Positions 7,410 to 15,738 of a DNA stretch of 64,000 nt are shown piece after piece. This DNA is from Paenibacillus azoreducens. Lineage in GTDB: Bacteria; Bacillota; Bacilli; Paenibacillales; Paenibacillaceae. The DNA lies in contig NZ_AP025343.1 in NCBI RefSeq assembly GCF_021654775.1, positions 5,423,501 to 5,487,500 of the forward strand. The letters run 5' to 3'. The position numbers and the translations under genes were made by a program. Below the pieces are notes generated by a model. That model had not been told where the DNA came from. It saw only the letters and a list, made by a program, of their open reading frames with translations, and made no database searches. The stretch's first letter is position 1. Every line of letters starts with the position of its first letter.

Positions 7410-8248
7410 GGCTGCATCACCTTCGCCATCAGCGCCTCGAATTCTGCGTACGTGATTTTATCCGAAGCCAAATCCATGCTATGAAGGTAAATCTGTTCTG
7501 TTTTCGAATAGTCGCGCTTCACTTTCAGCGACTGCTCCTCCCCAGGGATGGGTTCCATGACATGACACTTTTTCGAAAAAGCCTCGAAATAGCGGTAGCC
7601 GAATTTGCGTTGCGAAACAGCGTCTAAATGAATGCCATCAGGATTCGCGGTCAAATCTGCCGCTATTACAAAATAACAATTCCCCTGTTCATTAGCGAAA
7701 CGCTGTAACTGTTCATTGACCTGTCGATACTCTGTCGCATGCTGTCCAAAACCGGTCATACCAAGAAAATCACCAAGTCCGCCAATGATCAACGGCACCT
7801 CATCAAGATTTAATTCGTTTCTTAGGGTCTCGATGATAAGGGTTAATTTCTCGTAATAAGTTTCATGCAGCGAACGATAACTGTCGCTCTCCCCCTGGTG
7901 CCAAAGGATTCCGCAGATTTGACTGGACCGCAGGGCGAAGCGGGCTTCGGACAAAGCATGCTGAAAAAGGATACCTTCCGGATGCCAGTCATCCAAGGAA
8001 CTACCACCTTCCGCACAAGGAATCAAACCAATTTCTTCTTCGGGATTGGCTTTCGACCAGGCATCGGCAAAAGACGCCGCCAGGCTTACACCGGAAACCG
8101 GACGGTCGTAATTAATCGGCTCTGTCATCATCTGCCACTGTCCATTGCGCAGCATTTTTATTTTTTCATTATAGATAGGTTCGACTTCATGCAAAAATCC
8201 ACGGCCCGCCATATTAGACTGACCCAACATTAAAAATGACTTTATCAT
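7406..8248 (-). CDS. SGNH-type sialate O-acetylesterase-like hydrolase
   Basis: 280 residues of the SASA/carbohydrate esterase group. Block I is MLGQSNMAGRG with the nucleophilic Ser, then EGGSSLDDW (oxyanion Gly), GILWHQGESDS (block III Asn replaced by the typical HQGESD), and DGIHLDAVSQRKFG with the catalytic Asp/His. No signal peptide, so it acts in the cytoplasm on an imported acetylated sugar (inference). AAAGGAG precedes the ATG at 8248 by ten bases. Cotranscribed with PadR, which overlaps its stop. The last 60 residues are an extra helical tail beyond the SGNH core. Confidence 0.85.
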   Translation of the reverse strand: MIKSFLMLGQSNMAGRGFLHEVEPIYNEKIKMLRNGQWQMMTEPINYDRPVSGVSLAASFADAWSKANPEEEIGLIPCAEGGSSLDDWHPEGILFQHALSEARFALRSSQICGILWHQGESDSYRSLHETYYEKLTLIIETLRNELNLDEVPLIIGGLGDFLGMTGFGQHATEYRQVNEQLQRFANEQGNCYFVIAADLTANPDGIHLDAVSQRKFGYRYFEAFSKKCHVMEPIPGEEQSLKVKRDYSKTEQIYLHSMDLASDKITYAEFEALMAKVMQP

Positions 8249-8276
8249 TTAGTCTTTACTCCTTTATATCACTTTT

Positions 8277-8328
8277 ATAGTCTAATTAGACTATAAAATA
8301 TTATATAGTCTGATTAGATTATGGTCAA
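8277..8328 (-). promoter_or_regulatory. Promoter with two palindromic PadR operators
   Basis: TTGACC (8323-8328), 17 bases, TATAAT (8300-8305). One operator, ATAGTCTGATTAGATTAT (8305-8322), fills the spacer; the other, ATAGTCTAATTAGACTAT (8277-8294), is a perfect 18-bp palindrome over the transcription start. Centre distance is 28 bp. Confidence 0.85.
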
Positions 8329-8362
8329 ATGAATTAAATTAAGCCATTAGTAGTCAAAAAAG

Positions 8363-8397
8363 GCCTGGAAAAGTGCATGTTCTAGGCTGTTTTTTTA
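8363..8397 (+). terminator. Orphan terminator-like hairpin
   Basis: GCCTGGAA/TTCTAGGC stem, nine-base loop, then TGTTTTTTT. No gene on the plus strand leads into it; it may end a small RNA or insulate the PadR promoter. 8249-8640 otherwise shows only promoter elements. Confidence 0.55.
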
Positions 8398-8640
8398 TAC
8401 TTGCTATAAACCATATACTCTGGAGGGAAAAGGACTTATATGCGGCAGACTTCCTTAGTTTGTCGTAAAAGTAGAGCAACGAAAACCTGATTTGTAATGA
8501 ATTGTTTATTGTTTTGTGATCTTTTTACAACTTGGTTTGAGATACTCGTTTGTTATGATTCTTCTTGCGGACACGGACGGCAAATATCGCGAGTAAGGGC
8601 TCGTTCTACGCAAAAACGGATGAAGGAGGATGACATAGAC

Positions 8641-8832
8641 TTGGAACACGGCAGTTTCTCGTTTTTTCCATTCGGCGCTCTATTTTGTCTCACGCTTTTT
8701 TCTTTTGTAGCAGTTCGAATCTATGCGATTCGTCATCGCTACAGAGATTCCAATCTAAAAGACCGTGACATCGCATTGATTCTAAAAGGGCGGATGGCTA
8801 GGGGTGAAATCGACGACAAGGAATCAAAATAA
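8641..8832 (+). CDS. SHOCT-domain small membrane protein
   Basis: 63 residues from a TTG at 8641 (MEHGSFSFFPFG) with AGGAGG eleven bases upstream; an ATG at 8620 is in frame but has no ribosome-binding site. One transmembrane helix (ALFCLTLFSFVAVRIYAI) is followed by a basic linker and RDIALILKGRMARGEIDDKE, the SHOCT motif found at the end of many small bacterial membrane proteins. Function of the domain is not established. It stands alone between hairpins. Confidence 0.7.
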   Translation: MEHGSFSFFPFGALFCLTLFSFVAVRIYAIRHRYRDSNLKDRDIALILKGRMARGEIDDKESK

Positions 8833-9043
8833 CAGGCAAGCGTGCTTCCTAACCCAGGAATGCGAATTGGCAATAAAAGTGAAACCGCGGGGGTTTTGGA
8901 TCGCATGAAGAAAATGAGGTCGCCGACTCAACTCCGCAAGAAGTAGTGTGCTGGTTTTATTAAGAACTCCAAAAAAACCGTCTAAGGCGAACGTATTTCA
9001 TTCCGTTTTATGTCTTGGGCTAAACGAAAGGATAGGTATACGG

Positions 9044-9835
9044 ATGAAAAAAATATTGGGATTACTTATGTCTTTTGTACTGGTTCTAAGTCTAGCTGCC
9101 TCTGCAGCAAGTGCGAAAACAAAAGAGAATAATGATACATTCAAAGACAAAAGTATGCATGTTCAAATCGTATTATTTGATGGTTTCGATCTGCTGGACG
9201 CATTGGCGCCATATGAAGTGTTCGCCGCCGCGGGAATGTACACAAAAGGAGCAGTTACTGTAGAATTGGTTTCTGCGGAAGGCAAGCGTTCTGTCCCGAG
9301 CGGTCTGAACGGGCCTTCTCTCGAAGCGCAAGCAGCATTAGACCCCAAGCGACCGGGAATTATTTTGGTGCCTGGAGCTTCGGGCAAGCCGGCGGGAAAT
9401 TCGGAAGATGCCATTCCGAATATATTAAGGCAGGCCATGAAGACAAGCTTACCGGAGATGTTGAAACAAGCTTTTAACAATAAGGAAGTTACTGTGGCTA
9501 CAGTATGTGGAGGCACATTGCTGCCTGCAATGAAAGGTTTGTTAAAAGATAGACATGCGGTTACCAATCATATAGGCATGGCTGCGCTAGGAGCTCTCGG
9601 TGCAATCCCGATTGAGGCAAGAGTCGTCGAAGATGGCCCTCGCTTCGTGAGCGGGGGAGGCGTAACTTCGGGACTTGACGTGGCCTTGTATTTGGTCGAT
9701 CGTGAATTAGGACCCCAAGTCGCGAATGCCGTAGAAAAATTATTTGAGTACGAGAAAAGGGGCACTGTGTGGAAAGCGGAAGGCATTGCGCCCATCGATT
9801 TTAACACGAGTCCAAAAGCGTCCGAAGAAAAATAG
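9044..9835 (+). CDS. Exported DJ-1/PfpI-family protein
   Basis: 263 residues from ATG 9044 (AAAGGAT upstream). MKKILGLLMSFVLVLSLAAS followed by AASAK is a signal peptide with an AxA cleavage site. The mature part is a DJ-1/PfpI domain: VQIVLFDGFDLLDALAPYEVF with the conserved acidic D/E region, and VTVATVCGGTLLPA with the nucleophile-elbow cysteine. The AraC-associated and isonitrile-hydratase-like members share this FDGFDLLD start. Export is uncommon for the superfamily. Catalytic activity is not predictable; the cysteine is intact. A stem-loop follows the gene. Confidence 0.85.
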   Translation: MKKILGLLMSFVLVLSLAASAASAKTKENNDTFKDKSMHVQIVLFDGFDLLDALAPYEVFAAAGMYTKGAVTVELVSAEGKRSVPSGLNGPSLEAQAALDPKRPGIILVPGASGKPAGNSEDAIPNILRQAMKTSLPEMLKQAFNNKEVTVATVCGGTLLPAMKGLLKDRHAVTNHIGMAALGALGAIPIEARVVEDGPRFVSGGGVTSGLDVALYLVDRELGPQVANAVEKLFEYEKRGTVWKAEGIAPIDFNTSPKASEEK

Positions 9836-9888
9836 CCAGCTGCTATTTCAATGAGTACTCCCGAAAAGTGAAAGACCGATCCGATAAA

Positions 9889-9937
9889 ACAACAGCGGCG
9901 GACTAGGATGCGAAAGACCTAGCCTGGCCGCTGTTGT
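9889..9937. terminator. Large stem-loop
   Basis: ACAACAGCGGC/GCCGCTGTTGT with inner CTAGG/CCTAG. There is no U-tract on the plus strand, but TTTT follows on the minus strand. Probably ends the DJ-1 transcript or one from the right. Confidence 0.55.
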
Positions 9938-9971
9938 AGTTAATGCTCAACTAACGTATCCGTTAGCTTAA

Positions 9972-10205
9972 TCAATAGTCGTAGTCACGAACCAATAAAC
10001 TAGATAGACGTTGCTTATATAACTCTGCTTCACCTAAACAAACATCAAAACCGATTATAGTAATAGGAATCCCTGATTTCACCATAATGCTGTAAGCTTC
10101 TGCATCTACATATACATTAAACTCAGCAACAGGGGTCGTATTTCCGATGGTTTCCTTATACATTAATGATTCATATAGTTGCTTTGGGGAGATAGAAATT
10201 TTCAA
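9972..10205 (-). pseudogene. Nucleoside hydrolase C-terminal-side fragment
   Basis: The frame contains GNTTPVAEFNVYVDAEAYS and KSGIPITIIGFDVC, characteristic of inosine-uridine preferring nucleoside hydrolases around residues 160-200 of a roughly 310-residue family. The N-terminal DTDPGIDD active site and the C-terminal His region are missing. Homology ends abruptly near 10150, close to another truncated gene. AT-rich compared with its surroundings. Confidence 0.7.
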
Positions 10206-10615
10206 TAAAAAAAATTAAAACGCTCGGAGTTATCGCACAACAAAATTGTGAAACGATAGCTATCCATAAAACAAAGGTCTATGAATGGATGAAAATCGAC
10301 TTTAATTTTAATCTTTACATCATTAAACAACTTGCCTCAAAATTAATTTTAAGTTCAGAAACCGTAACGCGATTATCACTGCTTACGGTTAAAGATCGTA
10401 TTTTACTAAGCATACATAATCATTATAAAATTGGTGATTTAGAACATCTTACAAAGCAAACTTTGTCAAGTGAGGTCTGTGCACCCATTAGAAGTTTAAA
10501 TCGTTCAATAGCTCAGTGCATAGATGAGGGTTTGATAAATTATAGGGATAAAAAATTCTCGGTTTATTCGATTAATGAAATAGAAAAATACCTTGAGAAC
10601 TTTTTATCAAATTAA
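10205..10615 (+). pseudogene. Crp/Fnr-family regulator lacking its N-terminus
   Basis: In frame with an ATG at 10289 the open frame extends upstream to about 10205 (TLGVIAQQNCETIAIHKTK), where it looks like the end of a cyclic-nucleotide-binding beta roll. Then follow the dimer helix (FNFNLYIIKQLASKL) and a C-terminal winged helix (VKDRILLSIHNHY ... RSLNRSIAQCIDEGLINY). The first 60-80 residues expected of Crp/Fnr proteins are absent. It could still be translated from the ATG at 10289 as a DNA-binding fragment. Confidence 0.65.
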
Positions 10616-10685
10616 AATATGTTTATAGTTTCAAAGATTTCGTCAGCTCAAGTCATGAGCAATAAACTACAAATCCCAAAAATGC

Positions 10686-10726
10686 AAAAAGCTCCTGAAT
10701 CGTCGCGAGGACAAATTCAAGAGCTC
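10686..10726 (-). terminator. Terminator of tRNA-Leu
   Basis: GAGCT-TGAAT / ATTCA-AGCT type stem followed on the minus strand by TTTTTGCATTTTT. Confidence 0.7.
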
Positions 10727-10743
10727 GTTCATTGTTAAGGTGA

Positions 10744-10828
<85 letters not shown>

Positions 10829-10877
10829 ATATTGGTCATTGTCTTTCACGATGTTTTCTTTCGCGGCGACAAGATAG

Positions 10878-10907
10878 ATCATACCATGGCAAGCCTATAA
10901 TCGTCAA
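10878..10907 (-). promoter_or_regulatory. Promoter of tRNA-Leu
   Basis: TTGACG (10902-10907), 18 bases, TATGAT (10878-10883), about 50 bases before the mature tRNA. Confidence 0.6.
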
Positions 10908-11033
10908 GCACTTTCTCTAAAAAAATTTATAAGAACAAAAAACTGGATTCGCTTTTGCATATTACTCTCCTAGAAGATTCATTAAATCCGCCATTTACGG
11001 CGGCAGCCGGGGCCTGATGCGGGCGCGCGGAGC

Positions 11034-11096
11034 AAAAAAAGAACGGCTGCGGCCCGTTTGATCCGCATTCGGAATGCAATTCGGGCCACGCCGTTC
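11034..11096 (-). terminator. Terminator of GH65 gene
   Basis: GAACGGC/GCCGTTC and GGCCCG/CGGGCC stems followed by seven T on the minus strand, 18 bases after the stop codon. Confidence 0.85.
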
Positions 11097-11113
11097 ATTC
11101 TATTTTATTTAAA

Positions 11114-13462
11114 CTAGGACTGGATGACAGCCGTTTTTTCCTGCGCAGTTAAAGTGACGACTTCTCCCTTGTGCTTAAATGACACGGCATTCCCTTCCAG
11201 CAAGGTATAACTTGCCTCGTTTGGTCCCATGCTCACTTTGATCAGCTGCCCTTGGTACATGATACGGAAGCTGCAGCTTTCCCACTGTGCAGGGAGCGCA
11301 GGGCTGAAGCTGAGCGCCCCGTCCACCATACGCATGCCGGCAAAACCATTGACGATGGACATCCAGGAACCTGCCATTGCGGCGGTGTGCAGACCGTCTT
11401 TGGCGTTTTTGTTGATATCGTCCAGATCCATCCGCACGGTCCGGTCAAAATAGGCGTACGCTCCCTCAAGATCCCCGATTTCCGCGCTGACGATGCTGTG
11501 GATGCAAGGAGACAACGAGGAGTCATGAGTGGTCAGCGGCTCATAATATTGATAAGTGCGAATTTTCTCTTCTTTCGTAAACTTATCGCTGAGCAGGAAC
11601 AAAGCCATGACCGTGTCCGCCTGCTTCAGCACCTGATGCCGGTAAATCACCAGCGGGTGGTAGTGAAGCAGCAGCGGATACTTGTCTTCCGGCGTGTTTT
11701 CGAAATCCCATTTTTTCTTCGATAAAAAGGTATCGTCCTGTGCGTAAATTCCAAGCTGTTCATCATATGGGACAAACATGCGGGCAGCCGCTTCATGCCA
11801 TCCTTCGATTTCCGCTTCCGTCAGGCCGATCGCCTGCGAAATCCGCTCGTATGCCTCCGGATGATCCTTACGCAGCCGCTGCGCCGTTTCATAGGCATAG
11901 TTGAGTTGGCTTTGCACCATGAGATTCGTATACGTATTGTTGTTGACAATGGCCGTATACTCGTCCGGGCCGGTCACGCAGTCGATGCAGAAGGCCCCGC
12001 CCTTCGTTTCGTTGAAATAACCGAGATCCGTCCAGAAGCGGGAGGTTTCGAACAAAATCTCGGCGCCTTTATCGATCAGGAAGCCTTCATCTCCTGTGGC
12101 CTGCACGTATTGCTTAATGGCATAAGCGATGTCCGCATTGATATGCATTTGGGCGGTTCCTGCAGGATAATATGCCGAGTTCTCTTCGCCTGCAATAGTA
12201 CGCCACGGGAATAACGCACCTTTTTGGGACATGACGGCCGCGCGGCTGCGCGCCTTATCCAATGTGCCATAACGGAAATCCATCAGCGCGCGGGCAATAT
12301 CCGGCTGGGTGTAAGTAAAGAACGGCATCATGTACATTTCCGTATCCCAGAAATAATGCCCCTCATAACCTTCGCCCGTCAACCCTTTGGCTCCGATGTT
12401 CGTCTTGCCGTCCCGGCCAACCGATTGCAAGAGTTGGAATGCATTGAAACGGATGCCTTGCTGCAGCGCCGGATCGCCTTTGATCTCGACGTCGGCATGC
12501 TGCCAGAAGGACTTCAGATACGTTTCTTGTTCCTCCAGCAGCCGATCCATGCCCAGATCCAAGGCAAGTCGATGCGTCCCGGCAGCGAGATACTCAAGTT
12601 CCTCTTCTGCATCGTCTTTGGAAGTGTGATAGGAAATATATTTGGTTAAACCCGCTTTTTCGCCCGGCGCCAGCTTCAGAGTAAATACCGTACCGATTCT
12701 TTCATTTTCTGAAACCTCTTCCGCCTCGAAATCGGTTTGGCCCTGAACTTGATGGCTGATCGCGGTAACCAGTTTAAAATCGGTATGCCGGGTGCGCTGC
12801 TTCAGCACCGCCAATCCGCTCATATGCGCCATCCGCTCCAGGATGAGATTCGGCTCTCCGCCGCCTGCGCCGAGACGGGGATCATCCGTTACCTCCGCCG
12901 CGGCAATCTTTCCGTCCACAAAGGAATGGAAACGAATCTCTCCGGCAAAATTGACGGATTCGATTTCAACCTGTATTGCGGCAAGATGCTTGTGCGTCAG
13001 GGAAACGACCCGGCGGAAGTTCAGCTTCACGCGGCCGCCCGCAGGAGCTTCCCATTCGACATGCCGCCATAAAAAGCCCCGCTTCATATCCAGTTCCCTG
13101 TTAAATGAATGGATCTTGCCTGTATTCAAATGAAACGGGGCGCCCCCCACCGTCAGCTGGATGCATTGAGCGTTTGTCACATTCAGCATGGACTGATTCC
13201 GGGTAGGATAGCCATAAGCCCCTTCCGGGTACACGATCGGTTCGGAATCGTAAAACCCATTAATATAGTTGCCTGTTACCGACTTACCTTGAACTCCGTG
13301 GTAACCTTCCTCGAAGTTGCCGCGCATGCCGATATATCCGTTACCAAGCGCAAACACGCTCTCGCTTCTTTGATTGTTTTCGTCATCATAAGCTTCCTCA
13401 GCCAAACTCCAATCCCGGTAAGGGTATAATGCCTCCGGACGCACGTAAGCTTTCATTTTCAT
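11114..13462 (-). CDS. GH65 glycoside phosphorylase (maltose phosphorylase type)
   Basis: 782 residues, the full length of GH65 phosphorylases. An N-terminal beta-sandwich (SESVFALGNGYIGMRGNFEEG) leads to an (alpha/alpha)6 barrel with EGYEGHYFWDTEMYMMPFF, and CVTGPDEYTAIVNNNTYTN, which contains the general acid Glu. These enzymes split alpha-glucobioses with phosphate to give beta-glucose 1-phosphate plus glucose in the cytoplasm. Maltose, kojibiose, nigerose and trehalose versions differ only in loops, so the substrate is not certain. The usual partner beta-phosphoglucomutase is not nearby. GGAGGAGG lies ten bases before the ATG. A 20-bp palindrome between this gene and lacI is the probable operator. 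Confidence 0.9.
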   Translation of the reverse strand: MKMKAYVRPEALYPYRDWSLAEEAYDDENNQRSESVFALGNGYIGMRGNFEEGYHGVQGKSVTGNYINGFYDSEPIVYPEGAYGYPTRNQSMLNVTNAQCIQLTVGGAPFHLNTGKIHSFNRELDMKRGFLWRHVEWEAPAGGRVKLNFRRVVSLTHKHLAAIQVEIESVNFAGEIRFHSFVDGKIAAAEVTDDPRLGAGGGEPNLILERMAHMSGLAVLKQRTRHTDFKLVTAISHQVQGQTDFEAEEVSENERIGTVFTLKLAPGEKAGLTKYISYHTSKDDAEEELEYLAAGTHRLALDLGMDRLLEEQETYLKSFWQHADVEIKGDPALQQGIRFNAFQLLQSVGRDGKTNIGAKGLTGEGYEGHYFWDTEMYMMPFFTYTQPDIARALMDFRYGTLDKARSRAAVMSQKGALFPWRTIAGEENSAYYPAGTAQMHINADIAYAIKQYVQATGDEGFLIDKGAEILFETSRFWTDLGYFNETKGGAFCIDCVTGPDEYTAIVNNNTYTNLMVQSQLNYAYETAQRLRKDHPEAYERISQAIGLTEAEIEGWHEAAARMFVPYDEQLGIYAQDDTFLSKKKWDFENTPEDKYPLLLHYHPLVIYRHQVLKQADTVMALFLLSDKFTKEEKIRTYQYYEPLTTHDSSLSPCIHSIVSAEIGDLEGAYAYFDRTVRMDLDDINKNAKDGLHTAAMAGSWMSIVNGFAGMRMVDGALSFSPALPAQWESCSFRIMYQGQLIKVSMGPNEASYTLLEGNAVSFKHKGEVVTLTAQEKTAVIQS

Positions 13463-13553
13463 TGGTTCATGTCCTCCTCCACAATGGGCATTTTATATTT
13501 CAAGATGCTTGTAACATCCTGAATTTCATGTCTTTCTGATAAAATTCGAATCA

Positions 13554-13573
13554 TTTTGAAAAGCTTTTCAAAA
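13554..13573. promoter_or_regulatory. LacI-type operator before GH65 gene
   Basis: TTTTGAAAAGCTTTTCAAAA, a perfect 20-bp palindrome 92 bases upstream of the phosphorylase start; a related site precedes lacI. Confidence 0.75.
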
Positions 13574-13590
13574 TTCGTAAAACGAAAGCC

Positions 13591-14595
13591 TCATCTTTGA
13601 CGTGAGGACTCTCTGACTATCAACTTATGTTCCAGCTTCTCCCTCAATACCTGGGTGGAGCCTGTCGTTACCAGTTCATGCAGCTTTTCGGCGGCGCGGT
13701 ATCCCATCTCGTACATCGGCTGAGAAATCGTCGTCAGCTTCGGTATAAACATGTTGGCCATACGAAGATTGTCAAAACCGACAACCGATACTTGACCGGG
13801 AACCAAAATATTGCGGTCCTTCAAATAGGAAATGACCCCCATGGCGAATTCATCGGCAACGCAGAAAACGGCTGTAAGCTCCGGATAATCCGTAAACAAT
13901 TCATGCGCGGCATCGTATGCGTGTTCGAATCTGTGGGCGGCACAGCGGATTTTTTCCGCATTATGGTCAAGGCCGGCTTCATGCAGCGCTCTCAGGAATC
14001 CTTGGTACCGCGGCGGTCCGGAGATGGAATTTTCGTGGTTGAAGCCAATCATCCCGATGTCCCGGTGTCCGAGTTCAATCAGAAATTTCACCGCATCATA
14101 AGCCGCCTTCTCGTCATCAATCTCCACGCTTGGAACTTCGTATTCATCGGAATGCGACGAAATCAGCACAAACGGAATTTTGCAGCTCATCAGCTTTTCG
14201 TAATATTCCGGAAATATGACGTCGCTGGCGAAAACAATGCCGTCCACCTGCTTTTCATGAAAAGCATCGATATACGCGAGCAGCCTGTTTTTATCCCTAT
14301 CCGTATTGCAGATCATCAGACTGTACCCCAGCTTGATGCATGCATCCTGCATCCCCCGTATGATTCCTGCGTAATACATATTTTCGATATCCGGAATCAA
14401 CAGGCCCAGCGTAAAGGATTTTCTGTAAATCAGTCCGCGCGCAAACGAGTTCGGCTGGTATTGAAGCTGCTCGATCGCCTGCTGAACGCGGACCCTTTTG
14501 CTCTCAATGACAGACTCAGGCGTATTCATAACCCGCGATACGGTGCTGATGGATACACCGGCCATTTTGGCTACATCTCTAATTGTTGGCTTCAT
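13591..14595 (-). CDS. LacI-family repressor of the GH65 gene
   Basis: 334 residues: an N-terminal LacI helix-turn-helix (TIRDVAKMAGVSISTVSRVMN) with hinge helix QPNSFARGL, then a periplasmic-binding-protein-like sugar domain (TLGLLIPDIENMYYAGIIRG ... VDGIVFASD ... VSVVGFDNL). It lies immediately upstream of the phosphorylase on the same strand. Palindromes resembling GAAAA-N2-TTTTC occur before both genes, so it likely represses the sugar gene and itself. The effector is probably the disaccharide or a sugar phosphate. AAAGGAAG is eight bases from the ATG. Confidence 0.9.
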   Translation of the reverse strand: MKPTIRDVAKMAGVSISTVSRVMNTPESVIESKRVRVQQAIEQLQYQPNSFARGLIYRKSFTLGLLIPDIENMYYAGIIRGMQDACIKLGYSLMICNTDRDKNRLLAYIDAFHEKQVDGIVFASDVIFPEYYEKLMSCKIPFVLISSHSDEYEVPSVEIDDEKAAYDAVKFLIELGHRDIGMIGFNHENSISGPPRYQGFLRALHEAGLDHNAEKIRCAAHRFEHAYDAAHELFTDYPELTAVFCVADEFAMGVISYLKDRNILVPGQVSVVGFDNLRMANMFIPKLTTISQPMYEMGYRAAEKLHELVTTGSTQVLREKLEHKLIVRESSRQR

Positions 14596-14612
14596 TCATC
14601 ATACTTCCTTTA

Positions 14613-14630
14613 TTAGAAAACCTTTTCAAG
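14613..14630. promoter_or_regulatory. Second GAAAA-N2-TTTTC operator
   Basis: GAAAACCTTTTC with flanking T/A matches the core of the 13554 palindrome and lies just before the lacI Shine-Dalgarno, indicating autoregulation. Confidence 0.55.
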
Positions 14631-14690
14631 GAGGATTATAACAAGGGGATGAGTAATAAGCAAGAAATATGCGTGTCTTCAGTATTGCAC

Positions 14691-14715
14691 AAAAAAAGGA
14701 CCCTTCCAAGGGCCC
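14691..14715 (-). terminator. Terminator after O-methyltransferase unit
   Basis: GGGCCC/GGGTCC stem with loop TTGGAA, followed by seven T on the minus strand. Confidence 0.75.
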
Positions 14716-14738
14716 TTCACGACAATCATAAGATGATG

Positions 14739-14890
14739 TTATACCGTAGCTCTGCGAAGCATGCCGTAAGACAAAAGCGCATAAAGAATCGCAAGCGGGG
14801 CCATCCAGAAAAACAGCTCCATGTAGTGCAGGGAGAACCAACTAAAGAGGTCAAGCCACAGTCCGTAATACGTTAATACAAAACTGGCGA
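14739..14890 (-). pseudogene. Start-less hydrophobic fragment
   Basis: About 48 codons with no start codon encode two hydrophobic segments (FVLTYYGLWLDLFSWF and FFWMAPLAILYALLSYG), ending MLRRATV. It begins at an in-frame TGA next to the methyltransferase stop. It looks like the C-terminus of a membrane protein whose front has been lost. Confidence 0.4.
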
Positions 14891-14907
14891 TGCTTCAAAT
14901 CCCTACT

Positions 14908-15573
14908 CTATTCCCGAACAATACCGATCATAAAACCGTCATACCCTTTGCTGCCCACCGTCTGAACCGCTGTTGCCGAGATTTTAGGGTTGTCGGCAAT
15001 CATTTCGTAAAATGTTCTTACGCCCTGCACGCGGGGATCGGTACTATGCTTATCGATGATCTCTCCGCCTCTGATCACGTTGTCGCCAATGATAATTGTA
15101 CCGGGCCGGGAGAAACGCAATGCCCATTCCAAATATTTCGGATTATTCGGCTTGTCGGCATCAATAAAGATCAGGTCAAAAGGCTGTATCTGTTCCTCCG
15201 CCATTTGGGCCAGATGTTCCAAAGCATTGCCGGTCCGCACCTCAATTTTTTCTTCCAAGCCAGCGCGTTTAATATTGGCTTTTGCCACTTCGGCATGCAG
15301 CGGGACCAGTTCCAGCGTAATGATCCGGCCATCCGCAGGCAGGCCCCTTGCCATCCAAATCGTGCTGTATGCGCCAAGCGTGCCGATTTCCAGGACCCGC
15401 TTCGCTCCTGACATTTGCACCAGCAGCTGCAGCAGCTTGCCTTGGCTGCCGGTGACGTCGATTTCCGGCAGATCGGCCTTGCGATTCGCGACCAGCACAT
15501 CGTCCAGCACAGGATCATTCGGGCAGAGCAGCTCCGTAATATACTCATCGACTTGTTCCCAGGTTTGTTGCAT
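14908..15573 (-). CDS. Class I SAM-dependent O-methyltransferase (CCoAOMT-like)
   Basis: About 221 residues. VLEIGTLGAYSTIWMA is motif I of the SAM site, IITLELVPLHAEVA holds the acidic ribose-binding residue, FDLIFIDADKPNNPKYLEW is the metal-binding Asp motif of catechol/caffeoyl-CoA O-methyltransferases, and GTIIIGDNVIRGG completes it. Such bacterial enzymes methylate catechol-like hydroxyls with Mg2+. The ATG at 15573 (MQQTW) has AAAGGAG seven bases upstream. Divergent from a LysR regulator. A hydrophobic remnant and terminator follow. Confidence 0.88.
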   Translation of the reverse strand: MQQTWEQVDEYITELLCPNDPVLDDVLVANRKADLPEIDVTGSQGKLLQLLVQMSGAKRVLEIGTLGAYSTIWMARGLPADGRIITLELVPLHAEVAKANIKRAGLEEKIEVRTGNALEHLAQMAEEQIQPFDLIFIDADKPNNPKYLEWALRFSRPGTIIIGDNVIRGGEIIDKHSTDPRVQGVRTFYEMIADNPKISATAVQTVGSKGYDGFMIGIVRE

Positions 15574-15660
15574 TTTAATCACTCCTTTTATGGGTTTGAT
15601 ATATTTGGGATTTTGGCCAAATCCTTACTTAGTATCTTTTGATTCTATTGTATTTGAAAT

Positions 15661-15717
15661 ATAATCATATGAATAATATATCTTTGGAAGAAACTCATAC
15701 ATTTAACTTATGATTAT
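15661..15717. promoter_or_regulatory. Inverted repeat in LysR/methyltransferase intergenic region
   Basis: ATAATCAT (15661-15668) and ATGATTAT (15710-15717) flank 41 bases between the divergent genes, a plausible LysR contact region. Confidence 0.4.
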
Positions 15718-15738
15718 GACCTAAAAGGAGTTTAGCCC

